A stretch of DNA of 26,452 nt from JBBIPA01 sp037443085 (GTDB lineage: Bacteria > Chloroflexota > Dehalococcoidia > GIF9 > UBA5629), in assembly GCA_037443085.1 (NCBI GenBank), contig JBBIPA010000029.1, positions 1 through 26,452 of the forward strand, written 5' to 3'. Made by a program: the position numbers and the translations under genes. This document shows, piece after piece, positions 1 to 7,858 of this stretch; within the stretch, counting starts at the first letter, position 1, and each line of letters begins with the position of its first letter. The notes under the pieces were generated by a model. The model had not been told where the DNA came from, searched no databases, and worked only from the letters and a program-made list of their open reading frames with translations.

Positions 1-118
1 AATTATTTCAAGCTTTGCTTGAGGCCATTCGGGCAATTTCTCATTCGCCCATGGGCAAAACCCGTGGAACTCTGCCCTGCTGATTATTAAAAAATCACGA
101 TTTTTGGTATTATTACGC

Positions 119-132
119 AAAGGAGGTGATAT
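119..132 (+). promoter_or_regulatory. Strong Shine-Dalgarno of purE
   Basis: An AAAGGAGGTGAT-like sequence ends just before the ATG at 133, with AGGAGG at 121-126 and six bases of spacing. It is nearly complementary to the full anti-SD tail of 16S rRNA and fixes the purE start. A TATTAT at 108-113 could be a -10 box, but I see no convincing -35. Confidence 0.8.
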
Positions 133-609
133 ATGAGTAAGAAAGTGGTAATAATCATGGGCTCAAAAAGTGACCAGCCATGGTCACAAAAAATTGCGGA
201 GGCTCTAAATAAACTAGGAGTCGAAAGCGTGATGAGGGTTGCCTCGGCACATAAGGTTCCCTTAAAGTGCTATGAACTTATCAAGGAGTATGAAAAAGAG
301 GATGTTGTGTTTATCACGGTTGCCGGCAGGAGCAATGCCTTGAGCGGTTTCACCGATGCTCAAACTTATTGCCCGGTGATCGCCTGTCCTCCTTACGGTG
401 ACAAGTTTGCCGGTGCTGATATATACTCGAGCCTCAGAATGCCTTCCGGTGTGGCGCCAATGGTGGTATTGGAACCGGATAGTGCTGCCTTGGCCGCTGC
501 TAAGATTTTAGGCCTGGCAGATAAGCCCATTCAAGGCAAGGTTAAAGAATATCAAAATCTGGCAAGAGAGACGCTAGAGAAGGATGACCAGGAAGTCAGC
601 CGTGGATGA
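133..609 (+). CDS. purE: Class II 5-aminoimidazole ribonucleotide carboxylase (PurE)
   Basis: Converts aminoimidazole ribonucleotide (AIR) to carboxy-AIR in de novo purine synthesis. The 158-residue length is normal for PurE. Visible motifs are the phosphate-binding MGSKSD near residues 9-14, ASAHK near 37-41, AGRSNALSGF near 64-73, and SSLRMPSG near 100-107. The AGRSN and SSLR-PSG blocks match the animal (PAICS) and Treponema-type class II enzyme, which uses CO2 directly. They do not match the GGAAHLPG-type class I mutase, which needs PurK. Class assignment is by motif memory, not alignment. It heads the purine block with purC downstream. The start is set by a very strong ribosome site. The C-terminal tail after residue 145 is Glu/Lys-rich and probably disordered. 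Confidence 0.92.
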   Translation: MSKKVVIIMGSKSDQPWSQKIAEALNKLGVESVMRVASAHKVPLKCYELIKEYEKEDVVFITVAGRSNALSGFTDAQTYCPVIACPPYGDKFAGADIYSSLRMPSGVAPMVVLEPDSAALAAAKILGLADKPIQGKVKEYQNLARETLEKDDQEVSRG

Positions 610-663
610 CCAGTAAAAGATTTGTCTCCATGCTCAACCGTGTGTTAACGGGGCAATGAAAAG

Positions 664-1341
664 ATGATAAAGGTAACGATAGAGGCAAGTTCAAAAGCTG
701 ACCTGCCGCTGGCGGAAAAAGTGGTAGAAACTTTGAACAAGCTTGGCGTCCAGAGTATGTTGAGACTTGCCTCAGCATACAGGACCCGTCCGCAGTCCTA
801 TGAACCGTATTACCGTGTTAATCTGCTTACAGGATTCAAAAAGGCCCGGATGATAGAAGATGCCGCGGAATATGCTCATTTGATCAAGAGAGCCAGAAGG
901 CCCCTTTTAGTTTTGGGGCCGCGAATTCTAACTACTTCGCTGGATGGCAGTCTCCTGATTGAATACGCCGTAGAGATAGCTAGAGCAGTTAATATACCGG
1001 TATGTGCTACAGCACATACCAGGAAGAACCTGCTAGAATTAGGGCTGACTTCTGAAAGCAGTCATGACATTATCGAGATTATTAACTGTCTCAAAGATAG
1101 AGAATGGAAGGGAGTACGGAAAGAGGGCAACCACGACCTGGTTATTTTTCTAGGTATAAGGTGTGATCTGGCGGAGCAGGGTCTTTCAACGTTAAAACAT
1201 TTTGCCCCCCACCTTAAGACTATGACTTTATGTCAAAATTATCATCCCAATGCTGATTATTCGTTTCCCAATTTCAAGCTTGATACCTGGAAGGAGTTTT
1301 TGGGGAGTTTAATAGCCAATCTAAAGGAAAGCGGCGCATAA
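664..1341 (+). CDS. PurE N-terminal fragment fused to a CdhB-like (CODH/ACS epsilon) domain
   Basis: This 225-residue protein appears to be a fusion. Residues 1-50 align without gaps to the start of the PurE encoded just upstream, with about 22 of 50 positions identical by eye, including TLNKLGV and ASA. The PurE active-site motifs are altered: GSKSD is SSKAD and SAH is SAY. The rest of PurE is missing, so it is unlikely to carboxylate AIR. Residues about 57-225 resemble the epsilon subunit of archaeal-type CO dehydrogenase/acetyl-CoA synthase (CdhB, a DHS-like nucleotide-binding fold). Supporting motifs are RRPLLVLGP, IPVCATAHT, HDLVIFLG and the late YHPNADYSFPN. In that complex epsilon binds the CODH subunit, but no other CODH/ACS gene is visible here. 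There is no clear ribosome site. The gene sits 54 bases after purE and about 100 before purC, so it is probably co-transcribed. The function is unknown. Confidence 0.72.
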   Translation: MIKVTIEASSKADLPLAEKVVETLNKLGVQSMLRLASAYRTRPQSYEPYYRVNLLTGFKKARMIEDAAEYAHLIKRARRPLLVLGPRILTTSLDGSLLIEYAVEIARAVNIPVCATAHTRKNLLELGLTSESSHDIIEIINCLKDREWKGVRKEGNHDLVIFLGIRCDLAEQGLSTLKHFAPHLKTMTLCQNYHPNADYSFPNFKLDTWKEFLGSLIANLKESGA

Positions 1342-1425
1342 AAAGGCAATAATGTTTTCCCGCAGCTATCTGAGATCAAATATGAAGGATAGCGGAAAGG
1401 GAAGACGACTTTTGAAAAAATTACG

Positions 1426-1431
1426 AGGAGG
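1426..1431 (+). promoter_or_regulatory. Ribosome-binding site that sets the purC start
   Basis: AGGAGG lies seven bases before the ATG at 1439. It shows that the 29 in-frame codons upstream (from 1352), which do not look like PurC, are not translated as part of the protein. Confidence 0.8.
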
Positions 1432-1438
1432 TATAACA

Positions 1439-2335
1439 ATGAGCAAAATAGATGCAAATGTAGTAACATCAACCGAGTTAAAGCAACTTAAATTACTTAA
1501 ACGAGGAAAAGTCAGAGATATTTATGAGCATAAAGACAGACTGGTCATAGTTGCCACCGACCGTATTTCTGCGTTTGACGTGGTTCTTCCTACTGGCATA
1601 CCGCAGAAAGGTAAAGTGCTTACCGCACTTTCTGTTTTCTGGTTTAAATTTACTCAGGGTATCATTCCCAATCATTTCGTAACAGAGGATGTTCCGTCTA
1701 TAACAGGAGGGGAGAAAAATATTTTAGAAGGGCGTTCGATGTTAGTGGAACGTGCTGAGCCAATTAAGGCGGAATGTATTGTGCGTGGATACCTATCGGG
1801 TTCTGCATGGAAGGAGTATCAGAAGGATAGCACGGTCTGCGGTATTAAACTACCGGCGGGCCTCAAAGAGTCAGACAAACTGCCACAGCCGGTTTTTACT
1901 CCTTCGACGAAAGCTGAAACTGGTCATGATGTAAATATTACTTTTAGTGAGCTAGAGAAACTTGTAGGTGCGAAATTAGCCACAAAACTCAAAGAGGTTT
2001 CATTAGAGGTTTATAGTAAATCGACAGAATATGCTGAGGCAAGGGGTATAATCATTGCTGATACCAAATTCGAGTTTGGAGTATACCAGGGAGAGGTCAT
2101 TTTAATAGATGAACTCCTCACGCCGGATTCATCACGATTCTGGTCACGAGAAGAATACGCGCCGGGGAAATCTCAGCCTAGTTTTGATAAACAATACGTG
2201 AGGGATTACTTAGAATCGATTAACTGGGACAAGAACCCACCGGCACCGGAATTGCCTCCCGAAGTAATAGCGGAAACAAGTAAGAAATATCTGGAGTCAT
2301 ACAGGAAACTCCTAGGGGCAGACTTAAGTTCTTAA
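1439..2335 (+). CDS. purC: SAICAR synthetase (phosphoribosylaminoimidazole-succinocarboxamide synthase)
   Basis: Joins aspartate to carboxy-AIR with ATP, the step after PurE. From the ATG at 1439 the protein has 298 residues, typical of the longer PurC type. Recognisable blocks are KRGKVRDIYE near residues 20-29 (nucleotide-binding start), ATDRISAFDVVLP, ECIVRGYLSGSAWKEY, the TKAETGHD block, and ADTKFEFG followed by LIDELLTPDSSRFW near the middle. The open frame extends 29 codons further upstream, but the ribosome site and family length both support 1439. It lies downstream of purE and the PurE/CdhB-like gene in one apparent operon. Confidence 0.96.
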   Translation: MSKIDANVVTSTELKQLKLLKRGKVRDIYEHKDRLVIVATDRISAFDVVLPTGIPQKGKVLTALSVFWFKFTQGIIPNHFVTEDVPSITGGEKNILEGRSMLVERAEPIKAECIVRGYLSGSAWKEYQKDSTVCGIKLPAGLKESDKLPQPVFTPSTKAETGHDVNITFSELEKLVGAKLATKLKEVSLEVYSKSTEYAEARGIIIADTKFEFGVYQGEVILIDELLTPDSSRFWSREEYAPGKSQPSFDKQYVRDYLESINWDKNPPAPELPPEVIAETSKKYLESYRKLLGADLSS

Positions 2336-2347
2336 ACCCAAGAGCCA

Positions 2348-2643
2348 ATGATAAATGAGTCTTTGGTTCTAGTATTGCTCCTGGTGCTGGCAGCCGAATT
2401 CACTAATGGTTTTACGGATGCTCCCAATGCTATTGCTACCGTAGTGTCTACCGTGTCCTTTACATCCACGTGCGATGGTTATGGCGGCGCTGCTAAATAT
2501 CCGCTGCTTCTGGTGACACCCGCCGACTTTCCGCAGTCAGGTGGGACATCACCATACATATTGTCATGGCATGGCTGCTTACCTTTCCTGTCTGCATTGG
2601 ACTTGGGTTTGTATTTGCCTTATCATTTCAACATATACTGTAA
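2348..2643 (+). pseudogene. Remnant of a Pit-family phosphate transporter
   Basis: Pit proteins are inner-membrane low-affinity phosphate permeases of roughly 330-500 residues. Only the two ends are left here, in three reading frames. From the ATG at 2348 the frame reads a Pit-like first helix with NGFTDAPNAIATVVST. Around 2457 the homology shifts frame and continues as PRAMVMAALLN, the next Pit block. From about 2521 to the TAA at 2641 a third frame gives SAVRW followed by AWLLTFPVCIGLGFVF, the typical last Pit helix. About 300 internal residues are gone. The single 99-codon open frame is therefore not a functional gene. It lies 12 bases after purC and may still be co-transcribed. Confidence 0.8.
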
Positions 2644-2664
2644 TTAGGATGAGACGCCGCTTAG

Positions 2665-3699
2665 ATGCAAACTCAAGTCCTTAAGGCTGATATTAATGGC
2701 AACATAGAGGTAGCGGCCAACCTGATCCGCAGTGGCAAACTGGTTGCTTTTCCCACAGAAACCGTGTACGGACTTGGCGCTGATGCTACCAGCAGTGCGG
2801 CGGTGGCAAAAATCTTCACGGTGAAGAAAAGACCTGCCTTTGATCCTCTCATCGTTCACATAGGAAAAGTGGATGTGTTGAATGGTGTGGCAGAAGGCAT
2901 TCCTGATATAGCATGGCGTTTAATAGGCACCTTTTGGCCCGGGCCTCTGACATTAGTGCTTACCAAAAAAGACGAAATACCCGATATTGTGACTGCCGGC
3001 CTGTCCACAGTGGCCGTGCGCATGCCCAGTAATGACATCGCTCTTGCCCTTATCAGCAAAGCAGGAGTTCCTCTGGCTGCTCCTTCGGCAAATAGCTTTG
3101 GTCGTCCCAGCCCAACCCGTGCGGAGCATGTGATGGAGGATTTGGGTGGCAAAATACCACTAATTCTTGATGGTGGTACAACTAAGATTGGCATAGAATC
3201 CACAGTACTCGATCTTACCTGCTCACCTCCGGTGATATTAAGACCGGGTGGGATAAGTCAGGAGCGTTTACGAAGGCTTCTTGGCAAGGTCTCCATCTTT
3301 TCAACCATAAACGACGAAGCGTTGAAATCGCCCGGCCAAATGAAACAGCACTATGCTCCCCGAGCTAAAGTGCTTTTATTCGAGGGCAAGCACCAAGAAA
3401 GAGTCATCCTTACAATGAAGGAGAAAATCAACGAACTTAAACCGGGAAACAGGGTGGGAGTCATGGTTCCAGAAGAAGAGCTGTATCAATTTGCCGATGA
3501 GGATGTAGTTGCCTTTGGTTTAGGCTCTTTCAATAATATGGATGTGGTGGCAAGTAAGTTGTTTGAGGTGATGCGTGCTCTTGATAAGCGAGGGATTGAC
3601 TACGTTCTCTGCCTAGCCCCACCCAAGGAGGGTATTGGCCTGGCCGTTTTCGACCGGTTATTTAAGGCTGCAGGAAGCCAACTGATTGAGGTAGTTTAA
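2665..3699 (+). CDS. sua5: Threonylcarbamoyl-AMP synthase (Sua5/YrdC type)
   Basis: Makes threonylcarbamoyl-AMP from threonine, bicarbonate and ATP, the first step of the t6A37 modification of ANN-decoding tRNAs, in the cytosol. The YrdC domain fills about residues 1-200. It has the FPTETVYGLG motif at 29-38, KKRPAFDPL near 54-62 (the K-x-R ATP/substrate site) and SANSFGRPSPT near 141-151. After about residue 215 comes the Sua5-specific C-terminal domain, with its usual linker PGQMKQHYAPRA. The 344-residue length fits Sua5 rather than the short TsaC. The stop overlaps the start of the next gene as TAATG, so translation is probably coupled to the ATPase. Confidence 0.93.
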   Translation: MQTQVLKADINGNIEVAANLIRSGKLVAFPTETVYGLGADATSSAAVAKIFTVKKRPAFDPLIVHIGKVDVLNGVAEGIPDIAWRLIGTFWPGPLTLVLTKKDEIPDIVTAGLSTVAVRMPSNDIALALISKAGVPLAAPSANSFGRPSPTRAEHVMEDLGGKIPLILDGGTTKIGIESTVLDLTCSPPVILRPGGISQERLRRLLGKVSIFSTINDEALKSPGQMKQHYAPRAKVLLFEGKHQERVILTMKEKINELKPGNRVGVMVPEEELYQFADEDVVAFGLGSFNNMDVVASKLFEVMRALDKRGIDYVLCLAPPKEGIGLAVFDRLFKAAGSQLIEVV

Positions 3700-6407
3700 T
3701 GGCTAATAAGCAAGACTGGCATACTCTGGAAGTTGCCGAAGCAATCCAAATCCTGGGATCAGACTACGGCGGCTTAAGCAAGGCGGAAGCCGAACATCGA
3801 CTTGCTCAATTCGGGCTAAATGAATTACAAGAAAAGAAGAGGGCATCACCTCTGGTGATGCTGTTGAGGCAATTCGCCAGCTTCTTAGTGCTATTACTGA
3901 TTGCTGCCGCTGTCGTATCTCTGGTAATGGGGGACCACGTGGAAGCCATCGCTATAATGGCCATCATCATTTTAGCTGGCGTCCTCGGCTTTATCCAGGA
4001 GCATCGGTCAGAGAAGGCGATGGAGGCCTTGAAGAAGATGGCTGCTCCTACAGCATCGGCAATACGGGATGGCGAGGAACACGAGATACCGGCAAGGAAG
4101 CTGGTGCCCGGGGACATCATCCTGCTCAGAACTGGAGACCAAATCCCTGCCGATGCACGGCTTCTGGAAGCATTAAATCTAAGGATAGATGAAGCTCCGC
4201 TGACCGGCGAGTCCATGCCAGTGGAGAAGGCTTCCCATGCCCTCTCGAGAAAGGAAGCACCCGTAGGCGATAGGAAAAATATGGTTTTTATGGGCACTAT
4301 CGCCAGCTATGGCCGGGGGAAAGCAGTTGTGGTAGCCACAGGCATGGCCACCGAGTTTGGCAGGATCGCCGGCCTGCTTCAGGAAGCTGAGGAAAGGAAA
4401 ACGCCGCTGCAAGCCAGCCTGAATAAAACTGGCAGATGGATAGGGATATCGGCGCTGGTTATCTGCGCCGCAATAGCTGCCTTCGGGGTTGCTAGAGGGT
4501 ATGAGATCGCTGACATGTTTACCTGGGGGGTAGCGCTGGCGGTAGCGGTGATACCGGAAGCCCTGCCTGCCGTGGTGACCATAAGCCTTGCCATTGGCGT
4601 CCGCAGGATGGTAAAGCGCCACGCCCTTATCAGGAGACTCCAGGCGGTGGAGACACTAGGCTGTGCCTCGGTCATTTGTTCCGACAAGACCGGAACCCTG
4701 ACCCGTGATGAAATGACAGTACGTAAGGTCTGGGTCAATGGTCAGACTGTCGAGGTCACCGGGGCGGGCTACGAACCCAGAGGCGAATTTCACATAGCTA
4801 ACGGCGTGTTTAATCCCCGGCAGGATACTTACCTTCAAACATTGCTGCAGATAGGCACCCTGTGCAATGACGCTCACCTTGTCAGGGCTGATGGCTCCTG
4901 GCATATCAAGGGAGACCCTACTGAAGGGGCACTGGTGGTAGCAGCGGCTAAAGCGGGTTTATGGCAGGATGAGCTCAGCAGTCAATATTCACGGGTGGAT
5001 GAGATTCCCTTCTCCTCAGAAAGCAAGAGAATGACGACAATTCATGTTTTGCCACAGACCAAGGTCGCTTATAGTAAGGGTGCCCCTGAGGTAATTCTGG
5101 ATTCCTGCACCTCCATCTACCGCGATGGTCAGAAAACAGAACTGAGTGGCAGGGATAGAGAGCATATACTGGAGATAGCCCGCCAGTGGGCTGACGCCGC
5201 CTTAAGAGTATTGGGCATGGCTTACAAACCACTGCCTGATGCCTACTCTACCACCGATGCCGAGCGTGACATGGTCTTTGTCGGTCTGTCAGGTATGATC
5301 GATCCACCCCGGGAGGAGGTTAAAAAAGCTATTCACGTATGTGTGGAGGCGGGCATAAAGCCGGTCATGGTCACCGGGGACCATAAGCTAACTGCAATGG
5401 CTGTTGCCAGGGAACTGGATTTACTCAAAGGCGGTATCGCTCTTAGCGGTACTGAATTAGATGAGTTAAGTGACTCCAAGTTCGAGAAGATGGTGGAACA
5501 GATCGAGGTCTATGCCAGGACGTCACCGGCTCATAAGATGCGGATTATAGACGCCTTCACCAAGAAGGGGCATGTAGTAGCTATGACCGGCGACGGCGTG
5601 AATGACGCTCCTGCCCTGAAGAAGGCTGACATCGGGGTGGCTATGGGCATAACCGGGACCGATGTGAGCCGGGAAGCAGCCGACATGGTGCTTACCGATG
5701 ACAACTTTGCCTCCATCGTTTCTGCGGTGGAGGAAGGCAGGTGCATTTTTGCCAACATAAGGAAGTATCTTGTATACTTGCTCAGCAGTAATCTGGGCAC
5801 AGTAATAGCCATGGTAGTCGCCCTTCTTGCCGGTATGCCTTTACCCCTTACGGCAGTCAATATTTTGTTTATAAACCTGCTTATGGATGGGGCACCGGCG
5901 GTGGCACTGGGTGTAGAACCACCAGAGAAAGGCATAATGCAGCAACCACCCCGCCACCCCAAAAGAAGCATATTCAATCAACACGCACTGTGGTATATCC
6001 CCGGCGTCGGGGCATGGATTGCTGGTACGGCACTGCTGGTGTTTATCTGGACACTGAGTAACGGTGGCGAGCTGCAAAAGGCAATGACCATGTTTTTCGC
6101 CACACTGATTTCGCTGAGACTGTGCAATGCATTCAACTGCCGATCAGCAGGTAACTCTCTTTTTAAGCTCGGTCTGTTTACCAATAAATGGCTGATATAT
6201 GCCGTTGCCAGCTCGTTATTGCTGATGCTGGCGGTAATCTACGTGCCATTCCTCCAAGCCGCCTTTATGACAGTCCCGTTATCCCCTACTGACTGGGTGA
6301 TAATCTTGCTGGTTGCTTCAACAGTCTTTATCATTGTGGAAATTGCCAAATTCATTGCCGCCTGGCGTGATAAACGCCACACCCAAGCCTCTTTAGATTA
6401 CATCTAA
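3699..6407 (+). CDS. P-type Ca2+-type (P2A) cation-transporting ATPase
   Basis: A 902-residue membrane pump of the SERCA/PMR1 group. Motifs in order: an N-terminal cation-ATPase domain; TGES at 169-172 (actuator); PEALP in M4 with E287; the phosphorylation motif DKTGTLT with D329; KGAPE in the nucleotide domain; TGDGVND at 630-636; M5 SSNLGT; M6 NLLMDG; and a C-terminal set of helices to make about ten in all. The site II ligands of Ca2+ pumps are present: E287 in M4, N726 and D730 in M6, with N698 in M5. Of the site I ligands, SERCA E771 is T701 and SERCA E908 is R807. This suggests one Ca2+ (or Mn2+) per cycle, exported from the cytosol. Substrate is inferred. It is coupled to sua5 by a TAATG overlap. 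Confidence 0.9.
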   Translation: MANKQDWHTLEVAEAIQILGSDYGGLSKAEAEHRLAQFGLNELQEKKRASPLVMLLRQFASFLVLLLIAAAVVSLVMGDHVEAIAIMAIIILAGVLGFIQEHRSEKAMEALKKMAAPTASAIRDGEEHEIPARKLVPGDIILLRTGDQIPADARLLEALNLRIDEAPLTGESMPVEKASHALSRKEAPVGDRKNMVFMGTIASYGRGKAVVVATGMATEFGRIAGLLQEAEERKTPLQASLNKTGRWIGISALVICAAIAAFGVARGYEIADMFTWGVALAVAVIPEALPAVVTISLAIGVRRMVKRHALIRRLQAVETLGCASVICSDKTGTLTRDEMTVRKVWVNGQTVEVTGAGYEPRGEFHIANGVFNPRQDTYLQTLLQIGTLCNDAHLVRADGSWHIKGDPTEGALVVAAAKAGLWQDELSSQYSRVDEIPFSSESKRMTTIHVLPQTKVAYSKGAPEVILDSCTSIYRDGQKTELSGRDREHILEIARQWADAALRVLGMAYKPLPDAYSTTDAERDMVFVGLSGMIDPPREEVKKAIHVCVEAGIKPVMVTGDHKLTAMAVARELDLLKGGIALSGTELDELSDSKFEKMVEQIEVYARTSPAHKMRIIDAFTKKGHVVAMTGDGVNDAPALKKADIGVAMGITGTDVSREAADMVLTDDNFASIVSAVEEGRCIFANIRKYLVYLLSSNLGTVIAMVVALLAGMPLPLTAVNILFINLLMDGAPAVALGVEPPEKGIMQQPPRHPKRSIFNQHALWYIPGVGAWIAGTALLVFIWTLSNGGELQKAMTMFFATLISLRLCNAFNCRSAGNSLFKLGLFTNKWLIYAVASSLLLMLAVIYVPFLQAAFMTVPLSPTDWVIILLVASTVFIIVEIAKFIAAWRDKRHTQASLDYI

Positions 6408-6417
6408 GTTGGGCACT

Positions 6418-6455
6418 GAATTGGTATAAGATGTTTCATACCTTCTTTCCAATTC
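6418..6455 (+). terminator. Possible hairpin after the ATPase gene
   Basis: GAATTGG (6418-6424) is exactly repeated in inverted form as CCAATTC (6449-6455). An alternative inner stem pairs GGTAT (6423-6427) with ATACC (6438-6442), followed by TTCTTT. It lies just after the ATPase stop. The stem is weak and has no clean T tract, so this is only a candidate terminator. Confidence 0.3.
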
Positions 6456-6678
6456 TTGAGATAACTAAAATGATTACCAGGTGGAGAGAAAAAATTGGCG
6501 ACAGTTCTGGTTAGTCGATGTAGTTCCGAAAACCGACCTGGAAAATGCTCTAACCCGATGAGATGGGAAATCAGGAAAAAATACACCGACGCAGGCTACT
6601 TATTAATCCTATCACCGACTTGGATTAAGCCGAAATTGCCTGTTCGCCCTTGAAAAGACCACCAAAAAAGAGGTCGAG
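6456..6678. other. Gene-poor stretch
   Basis: Together with the hairpin before it, about 270 bases lie between the ATPase gene and the small membrane protein. Short open frames exist on both strands, for example a + strand frame of about 50 codons ending near 6652. None has a recognisable motif or good ribosome site. No RNA gene or repeat was seen. Confidence 0.5.
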
Positions 6679-6888
6679 TTGAGATTTATCAAGCGTGTAG
6701 TTCTAGGCAATTTCTTCGGTTTTCTTTTCACTATCTCTGCCGTGGTTTGCCTGCTCCTGGGCATAGTATTCTTTTTTAACAGCGCCCTGTTAACCAATAC
6801 CTCGTCCTTGCCAACATACTCCTTTTTCTTTATGGGTGCTGTGTTTTATTTCGCCCTTGCTGTGATAATAGCCCTGGTAAAAAAGTGA
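6679..6888 (+). CDS. Small two-helix membrane protein, unknown function
   Basis: A 69-residue hydrophobic protein that would start at TTG 6679, preceded by AAGAGGT with five bases of spacing. The sequence shows a positively charged start (MRFIKR), a first membrane segment at about residues 9-35, a short polar loop with Asn/Thr/Ser, and a second segment at about 47-65 ending in a Lys pair. This is an orderly topology of two helices with both ends probably cytoplasmic. No family is recognised. It lies about 90 bases before the acyltransferase gene in the same direction. The TTG start and short length leave some doubt. Confidence 0.5.
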   Translation: MRFIKRVVLGNFFGFLFTISAVVCLLLGIVFFFNSALLTNTSSLPTYSFFFMGAVFYFALAVIIALVKK

Positions 6889-6961
6889 AAACGCTAGCAG
6901 GCACAGGAAGTGGTTCGTGGCTGGTGGACTGGTGGTTTGCATCTCCCCCACTGCAATTGTC

Positions 6962-6967
6962 TATAAT
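6962..6967 (+). promoter_or_regulatory. Perfect -10 box just before plsC-like gene
   Basis: TATAAT ends only 14 bases before the GTG start at 6982, so transcription would begin about seven bases before the start codon. The best -35 is TTGCAT at 6937-6942, with an over-long 19-base spacer, so the promoter is tentative. No Shine-Dalgarno sequence precedes the GTG. Confidence 0.4.
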
Positions 6968-6981
6968 AGTGGCATCTTTAT

Positions 6982-7662
6982 GTGACCGTTGCCCAAATGA
7001 AACCGACCGCCAAGCTATCTTTCAAAATCACCGCAGCCGTTATCGGAGTACTGCTGAAGCTCATTATCAGGCTGGAGGTAAGGGGCAAAGAAAACCTGCC
7101 GGCGAATGGGCCCCTCATTGCCATCTGCAACCACATGCACCTGTTCGATGCGGTAATCCATATCTACACCCTGTTGCCCCGCGATAGCATCTTTCTGGCC
7201 AAGGAGGAGCTGTTCCGCCTCTGGACCAATCCGCTATTCTTGCTACTGATGAAAGTGGCCGATGCCCTGCCCGTGCCCCGCCGCGGCAGCGATAAGGAGA
7301 GACGAGAGGTGATTGAGCAGGCTCTGGACGTGCTGGCAGAAGGGCATGTGCTCGGCATTTACCCGGAAGGAACACGGAGCAAGACCGGGGAGCTACAACT
7401 GGCTAATCCCGGCGCCGCCCGGCTGGCGCTGCACAGCGGCGCCCCCCTTATCCCCATCAGCATCTACGGAACCGAGACGCTCAGGGGAGCCGGCTGGTTC
7501 CGCCGTCCTGAAGTAGTGGTGACCTTCGGCAAGCCCTTTTACTTGCCTAAACAGGACCGCGAGCCGAGCTTCACCAAAATACAGCAACTGAGCACTCTGA
7601 TTATGGAGCAACTCTGCACCATCCTGCCGCCAAAATATCATGGCGAGTATAGAAGGAAATAA
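6982..7662 (+). CDS. plsC: 1-acyl-glycerol-3-phosphate acyltransferase (PlsC family)
   Basis: Transfers a fatty acyl chain to lysophosphatidic acid (or a related lysolipid) to form phosphatidic acid, at the inner face of the membrane. The 226-residue protein has the catalytic H-x4-D motif at H51-D56 (NHMHLFD), the glycerophosphate-binding EGTRS at 129-133, and the late PISIYGTE proline motif near 156-163. A single hydrophobic stretch near residues 14-30 probably anchors it. The GTG start at 6982 has no ribosome site, but a TATAAT box sits just upstream, so a near-leaderless message is possible. An open frame from 6885 overlaps its first 200 bases in another frame and is judged a shadow. The partner acyltransferase gene plsY is at 14624-15265. 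The exact acyl acceptor cannot be told from sequence. Confidence 0.88.
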   Translation: MTVAQMKPTAKLSFKITAAVIGVLLKLIIRLEVRGKENLPANGPLIAICNHMHLFDAVIHIYTLLPRDSIFLAKEELFRLWTNPLFLLLMKVADALPVPRRGSDKERREVIEQALDVLAEGHVLGIYPEGTRSKTGELQLANPGAARLALHSGAPLIPISIYGTETLRGAGWFRRPEVVVTFGKPFYLPKQDREPSFTKIQQLSTLIMEQLCTILPPKYHGEYRRK

Positions 7663-7676
7663 AGAGAAAAACTTCC

Positions 7677-7841
7677 CTGTCATTGCGAGGAATCCCGATG
7701 AAATCGGGATGACGTGGCAATCACTGCACGGGAGCCGAAAGGCGACCCTTACCCCCACACCAACTCGTAGGGCAGGATGGGAAGAGATGGTGAGGTGAAG
7801 GAATCGCCACGCCTCGATTACATCGGGGCTCGCGATGACAG
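7677..7841. repeat. Palindromic intergenic repeat, copy A
   Basis: A 165-base element. It begins CTGTCATTGCGAG and ends CTCGCGATGACAG, terminal inverted repeats with one mismatch. Inside are a sub-palindrome (ATCCCGATGAAATCGGGAT) and ACGGGAGCCGAAAGGCGACCC, shared with the copies near 21.1 and 23.5 kb. It fills the gap between plsC and ispH, and its last bases reach to within 20 bases of the ispH start. Confidence 0.85.
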
Positions 7842-7858
7842 GTGAGCAGGGGGGTTTA

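Noticed and set aside
3..90. Possible end of an upstream gene: two frames are open from the window edge, one to the TGA at 81-83 and one to the TAA at 88-90.
   Set aside because: Two frames are open at once, each under 30 codons, and neither has a recognisable motif, so the true one cannot be chosen.
89..105. AT-rich palindrome (AAAAATC-AC-GATTTTT) upstream of purE, considered as a terminator or operator.
   Set aside because: Two-base loop and no GC pairs in most of the stem make it too weak for a terminator, and there is no evidence for an operator.
1352..1438. N-terminal extension of PurC by 29 residues.
   Set aside because: AGGAGG seven bases before the ATG at 1439 and the usual PurC start favour the shorter protein.
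6885..7187. Open frame of 100 codons whose GTG overlaps the stop of the small membrane protein.
   Set aside because: Two thirds of it lies out of frame inside plsC, and its translation has no sensible motif; the plsC frame has clear catalytic motifs.
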